Of a stretch of DNA of 9,499 bases, positions 1-6,247 are shown one piece after another. Each line of letters begins with the position of its first letter. Positions within the stretch are counted from its first letter, which is position 1. The translations under genes were made by a program, and so were the position numbers. The DNA lies in NCBI GenBank assembly GCA_959020035.1, contig CAUEQX010000068.1, forward strand, positions 1 to 9,499. Direction: 5' to 3'. The notes beneath the pieces are model-generated. The model was not told the origin of the DNA and made no database searches. It saw nothing but the letters and a program-made list of their open reading frames with translations. The DNA comes from an uncultured Collinsella sp. Lineage in GTDB: Bacteria; Actinomycetota; Coriobacteriia; Coriobacteriales; Coriobacteriaceae.

Positions 1-1
1 G

Positions 2-85
2 GCATATTTCTATGACGAGCAGCAGCGGCCGTTTATCATCGGCCGACAGCGGATTGTAGGATCGCGCTACGTTTTTGATATTTAG
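2..85 (+). CDS. C-terminal end of a probable GntR/UTRA-family transcriptional regulator (partial)
   Basis: Only the last 27 codons are in the window; the frame is open from base 2 and stops at TAG 83-85. The peptide contains YDEQQRPFIIGRQRIVGSRY and ends in VFDI. This resembles the end of UTRA effector-binding domains in GntR-family repressors, which typically finish with a YD-x-x-x-RP turn followed by a beta strand and a Y-x-F-x-I tail. E. coli frl and many gut frl clusters have such a regulator next to the catabolic genes, so it is a good candidate for the local sugar-amine sensor. The DNA-binding N-terminus is outside the window, so the family call rests on a short tail. It is followed by its own terminator, which suggests a transcription unit separate from the downstream genes. 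Confidence 0.5.
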   Translation, partial: AYFYDEQQRPFIIGRQRIVGSRYVFDI

Positions 86-100
86 GACGTTGATCAAGAG

Positions 101-137
101 AACGCCCGGCAGGCTAAATTGCCTGCCGGGCGTTTTT
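101..137 (+). terminator. Intrinsic terminator after the upstream regulator
   Basis: Bases 101-114 pair perfectly with 121-134 (14 bp, very GC-rich) around the 6-nt loop TAAATT. The stem runs into the T-run at 133-137. It lies 15 nt after the stop codon at 83-85. It should end the upstream transcript and insulate the promoter of the catabolic operon. Confidence 0.93.
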
Positions 138-138
138 G

Positions 139-164
139 CCGTTCGCCGCCGTTGAACGACCGTT
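139..164 (+). repeat. Three CCGTT direct repeats at helical spacing
   Basis: CCGTT occurs at 139-143, 149-153 and 160-164, with start-to-start distances of 10 and 11 nt. The copies therefore lie on about the same face of the helix. The block sits between the upstream terminator and the candidate promoter, where an activator or cooperative repressor could bind. The third copy overlaps the palindrome at 153-166. The repeats are seen directly; a regulatory role is inferred. Confidence 0.45.
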
Positions 165-166
165 CA
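153..166. promoter_or_regulatory. Palindrome TGAACG-AC-CGTTCA, candidate regulator site
   Basis: Perfect 6-bp inverted arms flank a 2-nt centre. It lies about 30 bp upstream of the candidate -35 element. There is no T-run and the spacer is too short for an RNA hairpin loop, so a DNA-binding site is more likely than a terminator. The arms share AACG/CGTT with the second palindrome at 230-247, which may mean that one dimeric protein uses both. That link is inferred. Confidence 0.4.
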
Positions 167-197
167 CCCGAGTCCTCGTAATCTGTCCGAAATATCC

Positions 198-226
198 TTG
201 AAGTGCTAAAAACACGCTGATAATCT
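198..226 (+). promoter_or_regulatory. Candidate sigma-70-type promoter of the catabolic operon
   Basis: A -35-like TTGAAG lies at 198-203. Two -10 readings are possible. GATAAT at 219-224 leaves a short 15-nt spacer. TAATCT at 221-226, preceded by an extended TG at 218-219, leaves a 17-nt spacer. The stretch is AT-rich compared with its surroundings. Transcription would start near 232-235, inside the 18-bp palindrome. The location is plausible, but the match to consensus is only moderate. Confidence 0.42.
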
Positions 227-229
227 ATA

Positions 230-247
230 AAACGTCATAGGACGTTT
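230..247. promoter_or_regulatory. Palindromic operator candidate AAACGTC-N4-GACGTTT
   Basis: Perfect 7-bp inverted arms (230-236 and 241-247) flank the 4-nt centre ATAG. It begins 3-5 nt after the candidate -10, where a repressor would block initiation or escape. A GntR/UTRA-type regulator ends just upstream at position 85, and such dimers bind palindromes of about this size near their own or neighbouring promoters. The geometry is seen; the identity of the binder is inferred. Confidence 0.5.
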
Positions 248-267
248 GCATTGCGCGAACGTTAAAG

Positions 268-287
268 CGAGACACGATAAGGTCTCG
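268..287 (+). other. Leader-RNA hairpin ahead of the first ribosome site
   Basis: CGAGAC (268-273) pairs with GTCTCG (282-287) around an 8-nt loop. The hairpin ends 8 nt before the GGAGG at 296-300 that serves the first gene. It could affect 5' stability or ribosome access. The stem is only 6 bp and could arise by chance in GC-rich sequence. No riboswitch fold is recognisable in this short leader. Confidence 0.3.
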
Positions 288-305
288 GGTTCTTTGGAGG
301 TATCT

Positions 306-1769
306 ATGTCAGATACGAAGGCGAAGAAGACAAACAGACGTTTCAAATTCAAATTACCGCACGTCTATACGATCATGTTCTTGCTGATCGTGGTTTTTGC
401 AGTTTTAACCTGGGTCGTTCCTTCTGGCCAATACCAGCGCAAGACGATCTCGACTGCGGCAGGCGAGCGCGAAGTCGCCGTTGCCGGAACCTATGAACAG
501 GTCGATAAGAACTATACCGATTCCGAGACCGGCGAGACCGTTAACCTGGGCCAAGATATCTTTGCGGTCCTGCAGGCGCCTACTAAGGGTATTCAAGAGG
601 CCGCCGACGTCGTTGCGTTCGTCTTGCTGATCGGCGGCTCGTTCGCGATCATCACCAAGACCAACGCGCTTAACGCCGGTATGAGCCGCGTGATTAAAAA
701 GCTCAAAAACAAAGACATCCTCATCATTCCTATTACCATGACGCTGTTGTCCATTTGCGGCACCACGTTTGGCATGTCTGAGGAAGCCCTGCCGTTCTAT
801 GCCATCTTCATCCCCATCATGATGGGCATCGGATATGACTCCATGACGGCATTTATCATCTGCTTCCTCGGTCCCAACTTGGGCTACTGCGCCTCGACGA
901 TTGACCCGTTCAACGTTTTGATCGCGCAGGGCATCATTGGCATCGAGGGCAACCCGCAGCTGTGGTTGCGTGCCGTTGCATGGGTTATTTTCACCGCCGC
1001 CGGCATCGCATGGGCCATGCGTTATGCCATGCGCGTCAAGAAGAACCCCAAGTCGTCCGTTACGTTCGAGGACGACAAACTCAAGCGCATTGAGGTCTCC
1101 GTGACCGATGCTTCCATCGAGGAAGAGTTCACCACTCGCCAGAAGCTCGTGCTGATTGATTTTGCCGGTGGTATGGCGCTTATCGTGTGGGGTCTTGTTA
1201 CGCAGGGCTGGTATATGAACGAGATCTCTGCCGTGTTCCTTGGCATGGGGCTGCTCGCCGGTATCCTGGGCGGTCTTGACCAGCAGACCATCGCCGATGA
1301 GTTCGTTAAGGGTCTTGCCGACTTTGCCTACGCAGCCGTCGTTATCGGTATCGCTCGCGGCATTCTGGTCATCGCCGAGGGCGGCATGATTATCGACACC
1401 ATCCTTCAGGCACTTGCCACTCTGCTTGCTGGAGCCCCTGCCGCCGTGTACACCACGTTCATGTACGTTGTCCTTGGCCTCCTGTCCTTCCTGGTTCCTT
1501 CGAGCTCCGGCCTGGCCGCGCTTACCATGCCGGTCATGGGTCCTTTGACCGAGCTTATGGGCCTCAACCCCGAAGCCGCCGTAACGGCGCTGCAGTTTGC
1601 CAACCAGACCATTAACACCATTAGCCCCGTGGCAGGTATGACGGTGGCGGGCCTTGCCGTGGCAAAGATCTCGTTTGGCCAATGGTGGAAGACCATCTGG
1701 AAGTTCTTCATCTTCATGGTCGTGTTTGGCTTGGTCATTACCGCCATCTCCGGCATGCTTCCGGCGTAA
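306..1769 (+). CDS. YfcC-family membrane permease, probable importer of the pathway substrate
   Basis: A 487-residue polytopic membrane protein of the YfcC/DcuC-like branch of ion-coupled transporters. It has a basic cytoplasmic N-terminus (KKTNRRFKFK), then a first membrane helix near 19-39 ending in WVVPSGQY, typical of the family. Re-entrant and substrate-region motifs follow: GMSEEALPFYAIFIP (156-170), GPNLGYCASTIDPFNVLIAQ (189-208) and LVPSSSGLAALTMPVMGP (396-413). About a dozen hydrophobic segments are visible, with a charged loop at 241-280. The ATG at 306 is chosen because GGAGG at 296-300 precedes it; an in-frame TTG at 246 has no ribosome site and overlaps the palindrome. Family members are usually annotated as amino-acid or dicarboxylate transporters. 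Being first gene before an frl-type set suggests uptake of a glycated amine or amino acid, in the place of FrlA (E. coli) or FrlONM (Bacillus). Family confident, substrate inferred. Confidence 0.85.
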   Translation: MSDTKAKKTNRRFKFKLPHVYTIMFLLIVVFAVLTWVVPSGQYQRKTISTAAGEREVAVAGTYEQVDKNYTDSETGETVNLGQDIFAVLQAPTKGIQEAADVVAFVLLIGGSFAIITKTNALNAGMSRVIKKLKNKDILIIPITMTLLSICGTTFGMSEEALPFYAIFIPIMMGIGYDSMTAFIICFLGPNLGYCASTIDPFNVLIAQGIIGIEGNPQLWLRAVAWVIFTAAGIAWAMRYAMRVKKNPKSSVTFEDDKLKRIEVSVTDASIEEEFTTRQKLVLIDFAGGMALIVWGLVTQGWYMNEISAVFLGMGLLAGILGGLDQQTIADEFVKGLADFAYAAVVIGIARGILVIAEGGMIIDTILQALATLLAGAPAAVYTTFMYVVLGLLSFLVPSSSGLAALTMPVMGPLTELMGLNPEAAVTALQFANQTINTISPVAGMTVAGLAVAKISFGQWWKTIWKFFIFMVVFGLVITAISGMLPA

Positions 1770-1779
1770 GGAGGTCGCG

Positions 1780-3363
1780 ATGTCCGATCGTTTGACGGTG
1801 CTGACGTCCAAGAGCGTCTTCACCGGTACGGAAGACCAGCCGTTTGAAGGTTTTGTCGCGGTACGCGGCAATCGGATTGAAGCCGTCGGTAGCGCTGGCG
1901 AGGCAGACTCGTTTCTCGCCCAGGCAGATGAGGTGATCGATTGTGGCGACAGAACGGTCATGCCTGGCTTGGTCGATGTGCATACGTTCTATACGGGCTG
2001 GGCGTTGCGGAGCTTGGGAGCCGACTTATCCGAAGCCTCTGACGTCGACGAAGTGGTAGCGCTTCTGCGTTTGTGGAAGGATGCCCATCTCGATTGTGCC
2101 GCCGCCTTTGGGCACGACCTTCCCGCATCGCTCGCCGAAGGCGCCGAGAATGAAAAAACGGCGGCAGCGCTCGACGACGCCTTCGGAGACGTTCCTGTTG
2201 TTTGCTTTACTCCGGGTGCCGAGACGCGCGTTCTCAACGCCGCCGCCAGCGAGCGCTATGGTTTTACGCCCGAGGCCTGCTACGCCGAGAAGACCTGGCG
2301 TATGATGCGGGACTTCCTGGCGCTTCCCGAGGTACGCGCCGGGTATTCTGATTACATGGCGATGCTGAACGCTCGCGGTGTCACGGCTATCAAAGAGATG
2401 GCCTTCGACGACTATTACGGATTTGCCGACGAGATGGCGCGTCGTGAGGAATCTGGCGAGCTGACGGTTCGCGTCTCCATGATGTCGCAGCCGGTGGGCG
2501 CCGGGGCGAATCTGTCCTATGCTCGTGCGGCGCGCGATCGCTTTCAGGGACCGTTTGTTCGTTTCTCGGGCTTCAACCGTATGACCGATCGTGGCGTGTG
2601 GGCAGGACTTGCCGAGATGATCGATCCTTATGAGGAGACGGCCGATGCAGGGGCTGCCGTCAAGACGGGTGTCGAGGAGCCCGAGTGGGGTTTGATTGAG
2701 GACGAGCTGCGCGCGATTGATGCCGAGGGCTTCCGTTACTCGCTTCATTGTCAGGGTGACGGCGCCGTTCGCCACACCGTTGCGCTGTATGCTTCGCTGC
2801 CGCGAGATGAACACGGAGTCATGCTTCGACGCCATGCGATTACCGACCTCGAGAACTCTGATCCGGAAGACCTTGCCCTGTTTGGCAAGCTGGGCGGAAT
2901 CTGCGAGGTCTACCCCCAGATCCTCACGCTCGATAAACGCGAGGACTGCCTGTCGATGATGCGTCGGCAGATCGGCGAGGTCCGACTGCTGCACAGCTGG
3001 AACCGTCGCGGTATGGAAGACGCGGGGTGCACGGTGTGCTGTGGCACCGACCTCCCGCTCTTGATTCCGAGCTTGGGCGAATCAGTATTTAGCGCATGCG
3101 GCGGTTTCTTTGCCGACGGTTTGTCCGTGAATGAGGGCAATACGCTGACGATTGCCGAGCTCCTTCGTGCGTGGACGGCAGGGGGCGCATATGACCTCAT
3201 GCGCGAGGATGAGCTGGGGACGCTCGAGGCCGGTAAGCTTGCCGACATCTGTGTGCTCAATCGCGATGTGTTTGGCCTTGACTACCATGATGCTTGTGAC
3301 CTTGCTGTTGATATGACCATGTCGGACGGACGTATCGTGTTCGACCGAAATAAGGAGGTTTAG
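1780..3363 (+). CDS. Amidohydrolase family 3 (YtcJ-like) protein with altered HxH motif
   Basis: A 527-residue cytoplasmic protein. The N-terminal beta-sandwich leads into MPGLVDVHTF (61-70), where family members normally have PG-hydrophobic-D-x-HxH. Later family landmarks are LHCQGDGAVR (322-331, His323), the RHAI segment (His352), CGTDLP (421-426, Asp424) and the C-terminal LGTLEAGKLADICVL (479-493). It therefore has the full amidohydrolase layout, including both later histidines and the Asp, but the second His of HxH is Phe70. This suggests a changed metal site. Start at ATG 1780: TAAGGAGGT overlaps the permease stop and lies 6 nt upstream; an upstream frame extension to 1654 lies inside the permease gene. 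The 10-nt gap to the permease suggests one transcript and perhaps translational coupling. The role may be cleavage of an N-acyl, amide or peptide linkage on the imported substrate; this is inferred and the reaction is unknown. Confidence 0.85.
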   Translation: MSDRLTVLTSKSVFTGTEDQPFEGFVAVRGNRIEAVGSAGEADSFLAQADEVIDCGDRTVMPGLVDVHTFYTGWALRSLGADLSEASDVDEVVALLRLWKDAHLDCAAAFGHDLPASLAEGAENEKTAAALDDAFGDVPVVCFTPGAETRVLNAAASERYGFTPEACYAEKTWRMMRDFLALPEVRAGYSDYMAMLNARGVTAIKEMAFDDYYGFADEMARREESGELTVRVSMMSQPVGAGANLSYARAARDRFQGPFVRFSGFNRMTDRGVWAGLAEMIDPYEETADAGAAVKTGVEEPEWGLIEDELRAIDAEGFRYSLHCQGDGAVRHTVALYASLPRDEHGVMLRRHAITDLENSDPEDLALFGKLGGICEVYPQILTLDKREDCLSMMRRQIGEVRLLHSWNRRGMEDAGCTVCCGTDLPLLIPSLGESVFSACGGFFADGLSVNEGNTLTIAELLRAWTAGGAYDLMREDELGTLEAGKLADICVLNRDVFGLDYHDACDLAVDMTMSDGRIVFDRNKEV

Positions 3364-3364
3364 C

Positions 3365-4216
3365 ATGCCTGAAACCAAACCGACGCTGCGTCGCGAGCAG
3401 ATCGTGGGCATGAACATCCACTACATCATGTGGTCGCTCGACTATTTTTTGGATACGCAACAGCGCCTGGGCTTTGAGTCCATCGAGCTGTGGTGCGCCG
3501 AGCCCCATGTGACGCTCGATCACACTGGGTATTTTGAGGCCGAGGTTCTGGCGAAAAAGGCCGCCGACCGTGGTCTGCGCTATCGGACGCTCTGTCCCGA
3601 GAACGTGGTCTACCCATGGCAGTATTGCGCTCGTAAGCCGCTCCATGAGCAGCGGAGCCTGGCGTACTTCAAGCATGGCATCGAGCTTGCCGAGGTGCTG
3701 GGATGCGACCGCATGTCCGTAAACTCGGGTTGGGGTGACTGGGACGAGGATCGCGAAGAGGCGTGGAAGCGCAGTCGCGAGCACCTATCCATCTTGGCGG
3801 AGTATGCCGGCGAGCACGGTCTGGTGCTAACGATGGAGAGCCTGCGTCCCGAGGAGAGCAACCTTGTGACGACCGTCGCCGATGCTAAGCGCATGATTGA
3901 TGAGGTCGCGAGTCCGTACCTGCAGCCTATGGTCGATACGACCGCAATGGGCGTTGCGGGTGAGTCGCTCGAGGACTGGTTTGCCGCATTTGGCGACGGT
4001 GCGATCCACGAGATGCACTTTATCGACGGCGATCCCTATGGCCATCTGGTCTGGGGTGACGGCAAGCACGATATGGATGCCTTCGTCGCCACGCTCAACG
4101 CCCATGGTTTCGATGGCATGTTGGGCCAGGAAATCACGGACGGTCGCTACTTCGATGATCCGGCGGCGGCAGATGCCAAGAACATGGCCGCCTTCGAGAG
4201 GTATCTGATTGACTAG
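3365..4216 (+). CDS. frlC: FrlC-like sugar epimerase (xylose-isomerase-type TIM barrel)
   Basis: 283 residues, close to the 276 of E. coli FrlC, which interconverts fructoselysine and its 3-epimer psicoselysine. The metal-binding set of the tagatose/allulose 3-epimerase family is present with the usual spacing: Glu158 in MESLRPEESNLV (157-168), Asp191 in MVDTTA, His218 in HEMHFID and Glu256 in LGQEI. From memory, E. coli FrlC has comparable stretches (LEPLTPYESNVV, MVDI, HLHIVDSD). AAGGAGG sits within the last codons of the preceding gene, 6 nt before this ATG, and only one base separates the two genes. Context with FrlB and FrlD homologues supports 3-epimerisation of a ketosamine. It could instead act on a free ketose, because this family is broad; the fold is near certain, the substrate less so. 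Confidence 0.75.
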   Translation: MPETKPTLRREQIVGMNIHYIMWSLDYFLDTQQRLGFESIELWCAEPHVTLDHTGYFEAEVLAKKAADRGLRYRTLCPENVVYPWQYCARKPLHEQRSLAYFKHGIELAEVLGCDRMSVNSGWGDWDEDREEAWKRSREHLSILAEYAGEHGLVLTMESLRPEESNLVTTVADAKRMIDEVASPYLQPMVDTTAMGVAGESLEDWFAAFGDGAIHEMHFIDGDPYGHLVWGDGKHDMDAFVATLNAHGFDGMLGQEITDGRYFDDPAAADAKNMAAFERYLID

Positions 4217-4229
4217 ATAAGATTTTGCT

Positions 4230-4259
4230 CGGCCATGCAAGACACGTCCTGCATGGCCG
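4230..4259 (+). other. Strong intercistronic hairpin without a T-run
   Basis: CGGCCATGCA (4230-4239) pairs perfectly with TGCATGGCCG (4250-4259) around a 10-nt loop, and a further T-G wobble closes the base. No T-run follows, so it is not a typical intrinsic terminator. It lies in the 66-nt gap between the epimerase and deglycase genes, ending about 10 nt before the deglycase ribosome site. A role in mRNA processing or in protecting the upstream 3' end is plausible. An ATG at 4235 lies in the stem and has no ribosome site. Confidence 0.7.
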
Positions 4260-4282
4260 GCCAAGCTGGAAAGGAACTAAAC

Positions 4283-5251
4283 ATGAACGCACATGATCTG
4301 ATTAAGGAAGCAATTGCCGAGAAGGGCAAGTTCGACAGCGTCTACTGGATCGCCTGCGGTGGCTCCATGATCGATCTGATCCCGGCCCATGAGCTCTTGC
4401 AGCGCGAGGCGACGACGTTCACCTCGTATATCTATACGGCCCGTGAGTTCGACATCATGCGTCCCCGTCGCCTGGGCGAGAAGTCTCTGGTCATTGCCTG
4501 CAGTCACAGCGGCAATACCCCCGAGGTCGTCGAGGGCTGCGAGATTGCCCTTGCCGCGGGCGCGACGGTGATCGCGCAGACCGATAACGCCGGTTCCAAG
4601 ATCGATAATGGCAAGTGGGTCACCTGGGTGTACCCGTGGGGCGAGGGCGTTCCGCAGGCCGAAGTTCCTGCCGGTATCTCGCTGTCGCTCGCGGCCGAGC
4701 TGCTCGACCAGCAGGAGGGCTACGCCGATCTCGCCGACATGTATGCCGGTATTGCCGAAATGGATAAGATTCTGCCTCCCGCACGCGAAAAGGTAAATGC
4801 CGAGCTGGGCGATCGCTTCGCCAAGCTTTGCCAGGAGCATGAGTTCTTCTATATCCTGGGCAGCGGTCCCAACTTTAGCCAGACGTACGGCTTCGCTATC
4901 TGCTCGCTGATGGAGATGCAGTGGCAGCACTGCAGCTATATCCACTCCGCCGAGTACTTCCATGGCCCCTTTGAGGCTACCCAGGATGGCGTCTTCTACT
5001 TCTTGCAGATGGGCTCGAGCGAGTGCCGTCCTATGGACGAGCGCGCCCTGGCGTTCCTCGAGACCCATACCGACACGCTGATGGTGCTTGATGCCAAGGA
5101 GTACGGTATGGAGGCCGTGCCGGCGAGCGTTCGTGCCTATCTGGATCCGGTGCTGTTCTACGCTATGAACTGCGAGCTGCGTGCAGCGCGCGGCAAGGTG
5201 TTCGATCACGACCCCGACTTCCGCCGCTACATGGGCGTTGTTGAGTACTAG
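4283..5251 (+). CDS. frlB: FrlB-like fructosamine-6-phosphate deglycase (SIS domain)
   Basis: A 322-residue double-SIS protein; E. coli FrlB has 340. FrlB splits fructoselysine 6-phosphate into glucose 6-phosphate and lysine in the cytoplasm. The first SIS domain carries IACGGSMID (23-31) and the sugar-phosphate loop SHSGNTPE (74-81). The second has ILGSGPN (191-197), SLMEMQW (208-214) and SAEYFHGPFE (222-231). Glu211 and His227 are 16 residues apart, matching the proposed catalytic Glu/His pair of the FraB/FrlB deglycases. The tail DPDFRRYMGVVEY closely resembles the FrlB C-terminus. Start at ATG 4283: AAGGA at 4271-4275 is 7 nt upstream, whereas the in-frame ATG at 4235 lies in a hairpin without a ribosome site. 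Five nucleotides separate the stop from the next gene's ATG triplet at 5257. The exact amine (epsilon- or alpha-glycated amino acid) cannot be read from sequence. Distinguishing it from a glucosamine-type isomerase relies on the FrlB-specific motifs and tail. Confidence 0.86.
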   Translation: MNAHDLIKEAIAEKGKFDSVYWIACGGSMIDLIPAHELLQREATTFTSYIYTAREFDIMRPRRLGEKSLVIACSHSGNTPEVVEGCEIALAAGATVIAQTDNAGSKIDNGKWVTWVYPWGEGVPQAEVPAGISLSLAAELLDQQEGYADLADMYAGIAEMDKILPPAREKVNAELGDRFAKLCQEHEFFYILGSGPNFSQTYGFAICSLMEMQWQHCSYIHSAEYFHGPFEATQDGVFYFLQMGSSECRPMDERALAFLETHTDTLMVLDAKEYGMEAVPASVRAYLDPVLFYAMNCELRAARGKVFDHDPDFRRYMGVVEY

Positions 5252-5265
5252 GAAGGATGGATACC

Positions 5266-6129
5266 ATGGCTTTTAACGTGAACGCGCTCGGGTTCGGTGA
5301 CAACGTCGTCGATCGCTATGAGCATATCCATACCATGTATCCCGGCGGCAATGCGGTGAATTTTGCCGTTTACGCCAAGAAGTGCGGCGCCGCGCGCTCC
5401 GCGTACATGGGCATCTTTGGTAACGACGCCGCTGCCGAGCATGTGATTGCAAGTCTCGAGGATGAGGGCATCGAGCTCGCTAAGTGCGAGCAGCTTATTG
5501 GCGAGAACGGCGCGGCGCGTGTGACCGTGGTCGATGGCGACCGCGTATTCCTCGGCTCCAACGAGGGCGGCATCCGTGGCGATGCGCGCTATGTGCTCGA
5601 TCGCTTCGATCTGGCATACATGAAGCAGTTCGACGTAGTCCACTCGGGCAACTACTGCTTTACCGAGCGCGAGCTCCCCAAGCTGAAGGCTGCAGGCATC
5701 ACCGTATCGTTTGACTTCTCGGACGATTCCACCGATGAATACTATGAGCAGATTGCCCCGTTTGTCGACTTCGCCTTCTTTAGCGCTGCCGATGCTGCAA
5801 GTGAGGATGAGATTCGCGAGCGCCTCGCTTGGGTTAAGAATTTGGGCCCGCGCTTTGTGTCCGCAACGGCGGGCGCCGAGGGCTGCATCGCCTATGACGG
5901 CGAGCGCTACTATCGCCAGCTGGCAAAGCCCGTAACGGACATGAAGGACACCATGGGAGCCGGTGACTCGTTCCTGACCTCATTCCTGATGTGCTATCTC
6001 GATTCCGCCAAGCGCGGCGAGGACGGACCTGAGGCCATTGAGCGTGCGCTCGATTTTGCGGCAGGTTTTGCCTCGACCGTGTGCGGCATGGAGGGCTCTT
6101 GGGGCCACGGAGCTCCGATCACCGAGTAG
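5266..6129 (+). CDS. frlD: FrlD-like fructosamine 6-kinase (PfkB family)
   Basis: 287 residues of the PfkB/ribokinase fold; E. coli FrlD has 261 and phosphorylates fructoselysine at C6 with ATP, making the substrate of FrlB. The N-terminal GFGDNVVDRYEHI is followed by the sugar-binding GGNAVNFAVY (27-36), almost as in E. coli FrlD (GGNAVNVAVY). GDRVFLGSNEGG (91-102) and the FDFSDDS segment also follow FrlD. DTMGAGDSF (228-236) holds the anion-hole Gly-Ala-Gly and the catalytic base Asp234. The SWGHG near the C-terminus aligns with the HGAW end of FrlD. The start is placed at ATG 5266 because GGAAGG (5251-5256) is 9 nt upstream; the ATG at 5257 abuts that site with no spacing. The position directly after frlB is as expected for a kinase-deglycase pair. 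High confidence in family and likely role; a different ketosamine substrate is possible. Confidence 0.84.
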   Translation: MAFNVNALGFGDNVVDRYEHIHTMYPGGNAVNFAVYAKKCGAARSAYMGIFGNDAAAEHVIASLEDEGIELAKCEQLIGENGAARVTVVDGDRVFLGSNEGGIRGDARYVLDRFDLAYMKQFDVVHSGNYCFTERELPKLKAAGITVSFDFSDDSTDEYYEQIAPFVDFAFFSAADAASEDEIRERLAWVKNLGPRFVSATAGAEGCIAYDGERYYRQLAKPVTDMKDTMGAGDSFLTSFLMCYLDSAKRGEDGPEAIERALDFAAGFASTVCGMEGSWGHGAPITE

Positions 6130-6146
6130 CCTGAGAAAGCGCTGGG

Positions 6147-6165
6147 AGGCTTGGGGCTGAAGCCT
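6147..6165 (+). other. Small hairpin upstream of the internal terminator
   Basis: AGGCTT (6147-6152) pairs with AAGCCT (6160-6165) around a 7-nt loop, in the 118-nt gap between the two PfkB genes. The loop starts with GGGGCT (6153-6158), the same six bases as the 5' arm of the terminator at 6203-6208. It could in principle compete for the terminator's 3' arm (6220-6225). That would be an antiterminator-like arrangement, but this is speculative and the stem is weak. Confidence 0.3.
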
Positions 6166-6201
6166 TGGCTGACTGACGCTAGATTACATCGGAATTCGGA
6201 T

Positions 6202-6230
6202 AGGGGCTCGCCTTGGGTGGGCCCCTTTTT
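6202..6230 (+). terminator. Intrinsic terminator or attenuator between the two kinase genes
   Basis: AGGGGC (6202-6207) pairs with GCCCCT (6221-6226). The stem continues inward with C-G pairs and two G-T wobbles to a TTG loop at 6213-6215, about 11 bp in all. It runs into TTTTT at 6226-6230. The next gene's GGAG starts at 6238 and its ATG at 6248, so no promoter fits between the T-run and the gene. Transcripts reaching the second module must read through this element or start inside or upstream of it. It probably sets a step-down in expression or a conditional switch. Confidence 0.8.
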
Positions 6231-6247
6231 GATTGCTGGAGAAGACT

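Noticed and set aside
246..305. 20-codon N-terminal extension of the permease from TTG at 246
   Set aside because: It has no ribosome site, overlaps the operator-like palindrome, and GGAGG is placed correctly for ATG 306.
138..305. A riboswitch or T-box in the leader
   Set aside because: If transcription starts near 232 the leader is only about 70 nt, too short, and no specifier or antiterminator features are visible.
1654..1779. Upstream extension of the amidohydrolase-3 frame into the permease gene
   Set aside because: The extra residues are Ser/Arg-rich without family similarity, and the TAAGGAGGT site points to ATG 1780.
405..1961. Long open frame on the minus strand opposite the permease gene (518 codons)
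   Set aside because: It is antisense to a clear membrane-protein gene. Its composition is rich in Arg, Gly, His and Asp with no recognisable domain, and it is open because of codon bias in the GC-rich + strand gene.
2026..2994. Minus-strand open frame of 322 codons opposite the amidohydrolase-3 gene
   Set aside because: It is a mirror of the + strand codon bias. It has no motif, and the + strand frame carries all family landmarks.
4230..4259. Reading the hairpin between frlC and frlB as an intrinsic terminator
   Set aside because: There is no T-run after the stem, the loop is 10 nt, and the next gene belongs to the same pathway.
4277..5209. Minus-strand open frame of 310 codons opposite frlB
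   Set aside because: It is an antisense shadow; frlB on the + strand has intact SIS motifs and active-site residues.
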